A DNA stretch of 64,000 nucleotides from Betaproteobacteria bacterium (GTDB taxonomy: Bacteria; Pseudomonadota; Gammaproteobacteria; Burkholderiales; Rhodocyclaceae): contig JAPTVL010000094.1 of NCBI GenBank assembly GCA_028065725.1, positions 10,712 to 74,711 on the forward strand. The letters run 5' to 3'. How positions within the stretch are numbered: position 1 is the first letter of the stretch; every line of letters starts with the position of its first letter. The notes below the pieces were generated by a model, which did no database searches, was not told the DNA's origin, and was given only the letters and a program-made list of their open reading frames with translations. The translations under genes and the position numbers were made by a program. Of this stretch, positions 60,173 through 64,000 are shown piece after piece.

Positions 60173-61108
60173 ATGACGCTCGTTTCGATCATCATCGCAC
60201 TCGTGCTCGAACAGCTGCATGCGCTCTCGGCGCAACGCATGGTGCGCGATCCCCTGGCGCGGCTGGCCGGTTTCCTCGAAGACAAGTTCAACGACGGCGG
60301 GCGCAGTCACGGCGCGATTGCCTGGGGCCTCGGCGTGGCGCTGCCGGCCACCCTGCTGTCGATCATCTACGCCGCGCTGATGGTTTACCAGCCGGTGCCG
60401 GGTTTTCTGCTGGGCATCGCCGTGCTCTACCTGACCATGGGTTTCCGCCAGTTCAGCCATTTCTTCACCGGCATCCACCTCGCCTTGCGCGCGGGCGAGA
60501 TCGACGAGGCGCGCCGCCTGCTGGCCGAATGGCGCGGGCGTGGCGGCGAGCGCCTGAACAGCGGCGAGATTGCGCGCCTGGCGATCGAGCAGGCGCTGCT
60601 CGATTCGCACCGGCATGTCTTTGCTCCCCTGCTGTGGTTCGCCGTGCTGGGCCCGGCCGGCGCCCTGTTCTATCGCCTCGCGCATTCCTTCGACGAACTC
60701 TGGGGCCGGCGCAGCGAAATGGAGTTCGGCGAGTTCGGGCAGTTCGCCCGGCAGGCGTTTGTGCTGATCGACTGGGTGCCGCTGCGGGTGACGGCGGCCG
60801 CCTTCGCCGTGGTCGGCGATTTCGAGGATGCGGTGCATTGCTGGCGCACCCAGGCTGTAAGGTGGCCGGAAGCCAGCTCCGGTATACTTTTGGCCAGTGG
60901 TGCCGGCGCCCTCGGCGTGCGCCTGGGGATGCCGGTACATGACGTAATTCAAGACACGGGCGGCGCTAGCGATCGCCCGGAACTGGGATTGGGGGAGGAC
61001 GCCGATCCCGACTTCATGCAGAGCACCATAGGCCTCGTTTGGCGCAGTCTCGTGCTCGGTTTGGCAGTGCTGGCCCTGGTCGCCGTTTCCGGCTGGGTCG
61101 GCAGTTGA
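60173..61108 (+). CDS. CobD/CbiB family membrane protein (cobalamin-biosynthesis-like)
   Basis: The 311-residue protein has several membrane segments (LVSIIIALVLEQL, WGLGVALPATLLSIIYAALM, GLAVLALVAVSGWVG) and the CobD/CbiB/AmpE-type segment AGEIDEARRLLAEWRGRG. Classical CobD attaches aminopropanol to the corrin ring. Betaproteobacterial versions like this one sit outside cob operons and may be AmpE-like instead. Here no cob gene is adjacent, so function is inference. It follows the Nudix gene by four bases. Confidence 0.8.
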   Translation: MTLVSIIIALVLEQLHALSAQRMVRDPLARLAGFLEDKFNDGGRSHGAIAWGLGVALPATLLSIIYAALMVYQPVPGFLLGIAVLYLTMGFRQFSHFFTGIHLALRAGEIDEARRLLAEWRGRGGERLNSGEIARLAIEQALLDSHRHVFAPLLWFAVLGPAGALFYRLAHSFDELWGRRSEMEFGEFGQFARQAFVLIDWVPLRVTAAAFAVVGDFEDAVHCWRTQAVRWPEASSGILLASGAGALGVRLGMPVHDVIQDTGGASDRPELGLGEDADPDFMQSTIGLVWRSLVLGLAVLALVAVSGWVGS

Positions 61109-61130
61109 TATCTAATCAAGGAGTTTCGTA

Positions 61131-62318
61131 ATGGCTGACAAGAGAGAAGTTGTTGTACTGAGTGCCGTTCGTGCCGCGGTCGGCACCTTCATGGGTTCGC
61201 TGTCCGGCATGGAACCCGCCGACCTGGGCGGTCTGGTGGTCAAGGAAGCCATCGCCCGTTCCGGCGTCGATCCCAAGGCCATTACCTTTGCCACCGTCGG
61301 CAACGTGATCCCCACCGAAGCCCGCTACCCCTATGTCGCGCGCAATGCCACGATCCAGGGCGGCATGAGCATGGAATCGGTCACCTTTGCCGTGAATCGC
61401 CTCTGCGGTTCCTCGCAGCAGGCCATCGTCAGCTCCGCCCAGGCGATCCTGCTCGGCGATGCCGACTTCGCCATCGGCGGCGGCGTCGAAGTCATGTCGC
61501 GCGGTGCCTACCTGTCGCCGGCGATGCGTTCAGGCGCACGCATGGGCGACACCAAGATGATCGATGCCATGGTCGCCGCGCTGACCGATCCATTCGGCGC
61601 CGGCCACATGGGCATCACCGCCGAGAACCTGGCCAAGAAGCACGGCCTGACGCGCGAAATGCAGGACGAGTTCGCCTGCGAATCGCAGCGCCGCGCCGCT
61701 GCCGCCGTCGCCGCCGGTTACTTCAAGGAACAGATCGTGCCGATCACTCTCAAGACCCGCAAGGGCGACGTGGTGTTCGACACCGACGAGCACATCAAGG
61801 CCAACACCACCATGGAAACCCTGGCCAAGATGAAGCCGGCCTTCGACAAGGCCGGTACCGTGACGGCAGGCAATGCCTCCGGCATCAACGACGGCGCCGG
61901 CTTCCTGGTGCTGGCCGATGCGGCCAAGGCCGCTGCCGGCGGCCACAAGGCGATGGCCCGCCTGGTTGCCTACGGCATCGGCGGCGTGTCGCACGAGATC
62001 ATGGGCGAAGGCCCGATTCCCTCGACCCGCATCGCGCTGGCCAAGGCCGGCCTCAAGATCGACGACATCGGCGTCGTCGAATCCAATGAAGCCTTTGCCG
62101 CCCAGTCGCTGAGCGTGGCCAAGGTGCTCGGCCTCGACCCGAAGAAGACCAACCCGAACGGCGGCGCGATCGCTATCGGCCACCCGATCGGCGCCTCTGG
62201 TGCGGTGATCATCACCAAGGCCCTCTACGAAGCACGTCGCGTCGGCAGCAAGTACTGCCTCGCCACCATGTGCATCGGCGGCGGCCAGGGCATCACCACG
62301 ATCTGGGAAATGATCTGA
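61131..62318 (+). CDS. Acetyl-CoA acetyltransferase (thiolase)
   Basis: The 395-residue thiolase has the acyl-enzyme Cys in NRLCGSSQQA, the GHPIGASGA histidine region, and the second active Cys in CIGGGQG. These motifs indicate biosynthetic or degradative 3-ketoacyl-CoA thiolase; the BktB/PhaA group is likely. It either makes acetoacetyl-CoA for polyhydroxybutyrate or cleaves 3-ketoacyl-CoA. A good AAGGAG precedes the ATG, and a very strong terminator follows. Confidence 0.93.
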   Translation: MADKREVVVLSAVRAAVGTFMGSLSGMEPADLGGLVVKEAIARSGVDPKAITFATVGNVIPTEARYPYVARNATIQGGMSMESVTFAVNRLCGSSQQAIVSSAQAILLGDADFAIGGGVEVMSRGAYLSPAMRSGARMGDTKMIDAMVAALTDPFGAGHMGITAENLAKKHGLTREMQDEFACESQRRAAAAVAAGYFKEQIVPITLKTRKGDVVFDTDEHIKANTTMETLAKMKPAFDKAGTVTAGNASGINDGAGFLVLADAAKAAAGGHKAMARLVAYGIGGVSHEIMGEGPIPSTRIALAKAGLKIDDIGVVESNEAFAAQSLSVAKVLGLDPKKTNPNGGAIAIGHPIGASGAVIITKALYEARRVGSKYCLATMCIGGGQGITTIWEMI

Positions 62319-62336
62319 TCGAGCTTCGTCCGCTGC

Positions 62337-62370
62337 ATCAAAAAAGCCCGGCTTGCCGGGCTTTTTTGAT
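62337..62370. terminator. Terminator after the thiolase gene
   Basis: A perfect 15-16-bp palindromic stem, ATCAAAAAAGCCCGG / CCGGGCTTTTTTGAT, with a short loop and T6 tract, 19 bases past the stop. The symmetry allows both directions. Confidence 0.92.
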
Positions 62371-62398
62371 GGCCGCCGTGTCGCCGGCACCGACTTTC
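62371..62398 (-). repeat. Dispersed gene-end repeat, copy C
   Basis: On the minus strand it starts GAAAGTCGGTGCCGGCGA and ends CACGGCGGCC. It directly abuts the terminator of the thiolase gene. Three substitutions and one extra base relative to copy A. Confidence 0.55.
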
Positions 62399-62608
62399 CG
62401 TGTCCCTGCGGGAGCTTTCAGAAGCCGGCCATGCGTGCCAGCGCCGCCTGTTCGTCGAACCCGGGCAGGGCGCCCGTGCCGGCCAGCGCCGGCATCGCCG
62501 CTGTACATCAATTGACTTGGGCGCGGCTGCCGCCGATACTGCCGCTTCGCCGGCGGCGGCCGACTGGATCCGCGACCGGCCGGGAACAACTACGTGGATG
62601 GAGTGGAG

Positions 62609-63805
62609 ATGGACACGAACAAGAAGCAGAAGCCGATTTCGGAATTGATGACGCGCACGGTGTGCGAGGTGACGACCGCGTATTCCGCGGCGCAGATACT
62701 GGAGCTGATGCAGCGCATGTCGGTCAGCTCCGTGCTGGTGGTGGAAGACCGGCTGACGCTGGGCATCGTCACCGAGCGCGACGTGGTGCGCAACCTGCAC
62801 CGCACCGGCGGCCTCAAGAGCCTGGGCTGCACCGACCTGATGCAGGCGCCGGTGGCCACCGTCGAGCAGGACGAGAACGCCATGGAGGTCTATCACATGA
62901 TGGACGGGCGGCGCATCCGGCACGTCGCGGTGACCGATGCGGATGGCCTGCTGGTCGGCATCGTCAGCGAGAGCGACATCCTGCGCGATTTCGGCATCGA
63001 GCATTACATGCAATTCAAGGATGTCGGCGGCGCCATGTCCGCCGATGTCGTCCTGCTGCCGGCAACGGCCAGCGTCGGCGAGGCGGTGAGGCTGATGGAC
63101 GAGCGGCGCCAGAGCTGCGTTTTCGCCGTTGACGCGTCGCGTCGCCCGCTGGGCGTGCTGACCGAGCGCGACATCGTGCGCCTGTGCCATGCGCACGACG
63201 ATCCGCGGGAGCTGACGCTGGGCGAGACGATGAAAAGCCCGGTGCGCACCACGCACCGCGCCGAACATCTCCACGACGTGGTCAAGTCGATGGACGCGGC
63301 CCGCATCCGTCGCCTGGCGGTGGTCGACAGCGACGGCGGAGTCTGCGGCGTGCTGACGCACCACGAAGTGGTGCACGGCCTCGAAGGCCAGTACGTGAGC
63401 TATCTCAAGGACATGTTGCAGCAGCAGGAAAAGGCCTTGATGAGCCGGCAGGTGGCGGTAAGGGAAAAGAACCTGCTGGAAAGCATCCTGCGCTCCGCCA
63501 CCGGCACCGCGGTGATCGCCACCGACATGGAATGCCGGGTCATCTATTGCAATCCGGCCGTGGCGGCCATGCCCAAGCTGCAGGCGCTGGCGACCGCGGG
63601 GCAGGATCTGCGCGAGACGCTGGCGCGGCTGGGCTGGACCGACTGTCGCGCGGTGCTGACGCCGGAGACCCTGCGCGACGGGCGCATGCACCGCCAGGAA
63701 CTGCAATGGACGGCCGGGGCCGACAGCCTGCGCGTCGAGTTGCAGGTGTCATTGCTGGTCGACGACGGGAACCAGCCGCACGGCTATCTGTTGCTGGCGC
63801 GCTGA
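62609..63805 (+). CDS. Quadruple CBS-domain protein with C-terminal PAS-like domain
   Basis: The 398-residue cytoplasmic protein has four CBS motifs as two Bateman modules, recognisable at ISELMTRTVCEVTTAYSAAQ, CTDLMQAPVATVEQDENAME, VGGAMSADVVLLPATASVGE and LGETMKSPVRTTHRAEHLHD. A coiled segment (LQQQEKALMSRQVAVREKNL) leads to a PAS-like domain with AVIATDMECRVIYCNPAVAA. There is no output domain such as GGDEF or kinase, so it probably binds adenine nucleotides and signals to a partner. ATG 62609 is chosen; GTG 62594 would add five residues. Confidence 0.85.
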   Translation: MDTNKKQKPISELMTRTVCEVTTAYSAAQILELMQRMSVSSVLVVEDRLTLGIVTERDVVRNLHRTGGLKSLGCTDLMQAPVATVEQDENAMEVYHMMDGRRIRHVAVTDADGLLVGIVSESDILRDFGIEHYMQFKDVGGAMSADVVLLPATASVGEAVRLMDERRQSCVFAVDASRRPLGVLTERDIVRLCHAHDDPRELTLGETMKSPVRTTHRAEHLHDVVKSMDAARIRRLAVVDSDGGVCGVLTHHEVVHGLEGQYVSYLKDMLQQQEKALMSRQVAVREKNLLESILRSATGTAVIATDMECRVIYCNPAVAAMPKLQALATAGQDLRETLARLGWTDCRAVLTPETLRDGRMHRQELQWTAGADSLRVELQVSLLVDDGNQPHGYLLLAR

Positions 63806-63825
63806 GCGCCCGTACCGCCGCGCCG

Positions 63826-63852
63826 GAAAGTCGGCGCTGGCGGCACGGTGGA
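63826..63852 (+). repeat. Dispersed gene-end repeat, copy D
   Basis: GAAAGTCGGCGCTGGCGG then CACGGTGGA, 20 bases past the CBS-protein stop. Substitutions relative to copy A lie mostly in the right arm. Confidence 0.5.
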
Positions 63853-63881
63853 CAGGGAAGGCCGACGGGGAAACTTAGAAG

Positions 63882-64000
63882 TTATCCGTAAATAATGTTT
63901 ATCTTGAGGTGGACCTTGCGGAACGCAATGATGGCGGCGGCGAGATGATTGAGGGCGAGAAAGCTGCGCTCCAGTTTCTCGTACCGTACCAGGAGCTTGC
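63882..64000 (-). CDS. IS5-like transposase, C-terminal end (partial)
   Basis: The minus strand reads KLLVRYEKLERSFLALNHLA then AAIIAFRKVHLKINIIYG and a stop at 63882. This is the familiar C terminus of IS5-family DDE transposases (RYEKLERSFLALNHLAAAI). The gene continues past the window edge. The element boundary is probably near 63877-63881 (TTAGAAGTTATCC). Copy number and completeness cannot be judged here. Confidence 0.8.
   Translation of the reverse strand, partial: KLLVRYEKLERSFLALNHLAAAIIAFRKVHLKINIIYG

Overview
The window is a gene-dense, high-GC stretch of bacterial chromosome. Gene order and protein types point to a betaproteobacterium, most likely Rhodocyclales or a relative such as the Sterolibacteriaceae/Sulfuritalea group. 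Examples are the pilW-rodZ-ispG-hisS-yfgM-bamB-der-hfq-hflX-hflK-hflC-hisZ-purA run, the exbB-exbD-lpxK-trm112-kdsB-adk run, a DUF2788 gene and a betaproteobacterial CobD/CbiB-like protein. The taxon is an inference from layout, not a search result. Most of the window is housekeeping core genome. The accessory signals are an electron-transfer operon, several dispersed repeats and the edge of an insertion sequence.

Layout. 0-13.4 kb: type IV pilus/cell shape/isoprenoid/His-tRNA/outer-membrane assembly/GTPase/Hfq/HflKC genes, largely in overlapping pairs, ending with hisZ and purA. 13.5-20 kb: tRNA-Leu(CAG), rnr, an acyl desaturase, rpmBG, radC, coaBC and dut. 20-24 kb: a leftward operon of a NapC-type multiheme cytochrome fused to a second heme domain, a diheme cytochrome c and a flavocytochrome-c sulfide dehydrogenase flavoprotein. 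24-36 kb: the acetate/glyoxylate branch point (aceB with a divergent LysR gene, aceA, icd divergent from aceK), interrupted by rraA, clpA-clpS and cspA. 36-40 kb: rluE, a low-complexity Ala/Pro/Lys protein, DUF192, slyX, sodB, xseA. 40-49 kb: exbBD-lpxK-trm112-kdsB-adk, then two phosphofructokinases of different phosphoryl-donor type and a proton-pumping pyrophosphatase. 49-64 kb: a frameshifted ggt, murJ, rpsT, an orphan ParA, argD-argF-argG, small conserved genes, a CoA-type Nudix hydrolase, a CobD-like protein, a thiolase, a CBS/PAS sensor-like protein and the 3' end of an IS5-like transposase at the right edge.

How it fits together. The metabolic genes suggest growth on acetate or acetyl-CoA-yielding substrates: glyoxylate shunt plus AceK control of isocitrate dehydrogenase, with a thiolase elsewhere. 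Pyrophosphate-linked energy conservation is also indicated (PPi-type PFK beside H+-PPase). The FCSD/NapC-like operon suggests c-type-cytochrome-linked sulfur or quinone redox chemistry. A 12-bp palindrome (TCTTATATAAGA) occurs twice upstream of aceA and, with one mismatch, upstream of the cytochrome operon, so the two may share a regulator. Other non-coding signals are a perfect inverted pair of DnaA boxes between xseA and exbB, an Rrf2/IscR-like palindrome over the sodB promoter, a 142-bp element with near-perfect terminal inverted repeats between ppnP and yajQ, and a family of about 27-bp hairpin-forming repeats at gene ends (four clear copies, one weaker).
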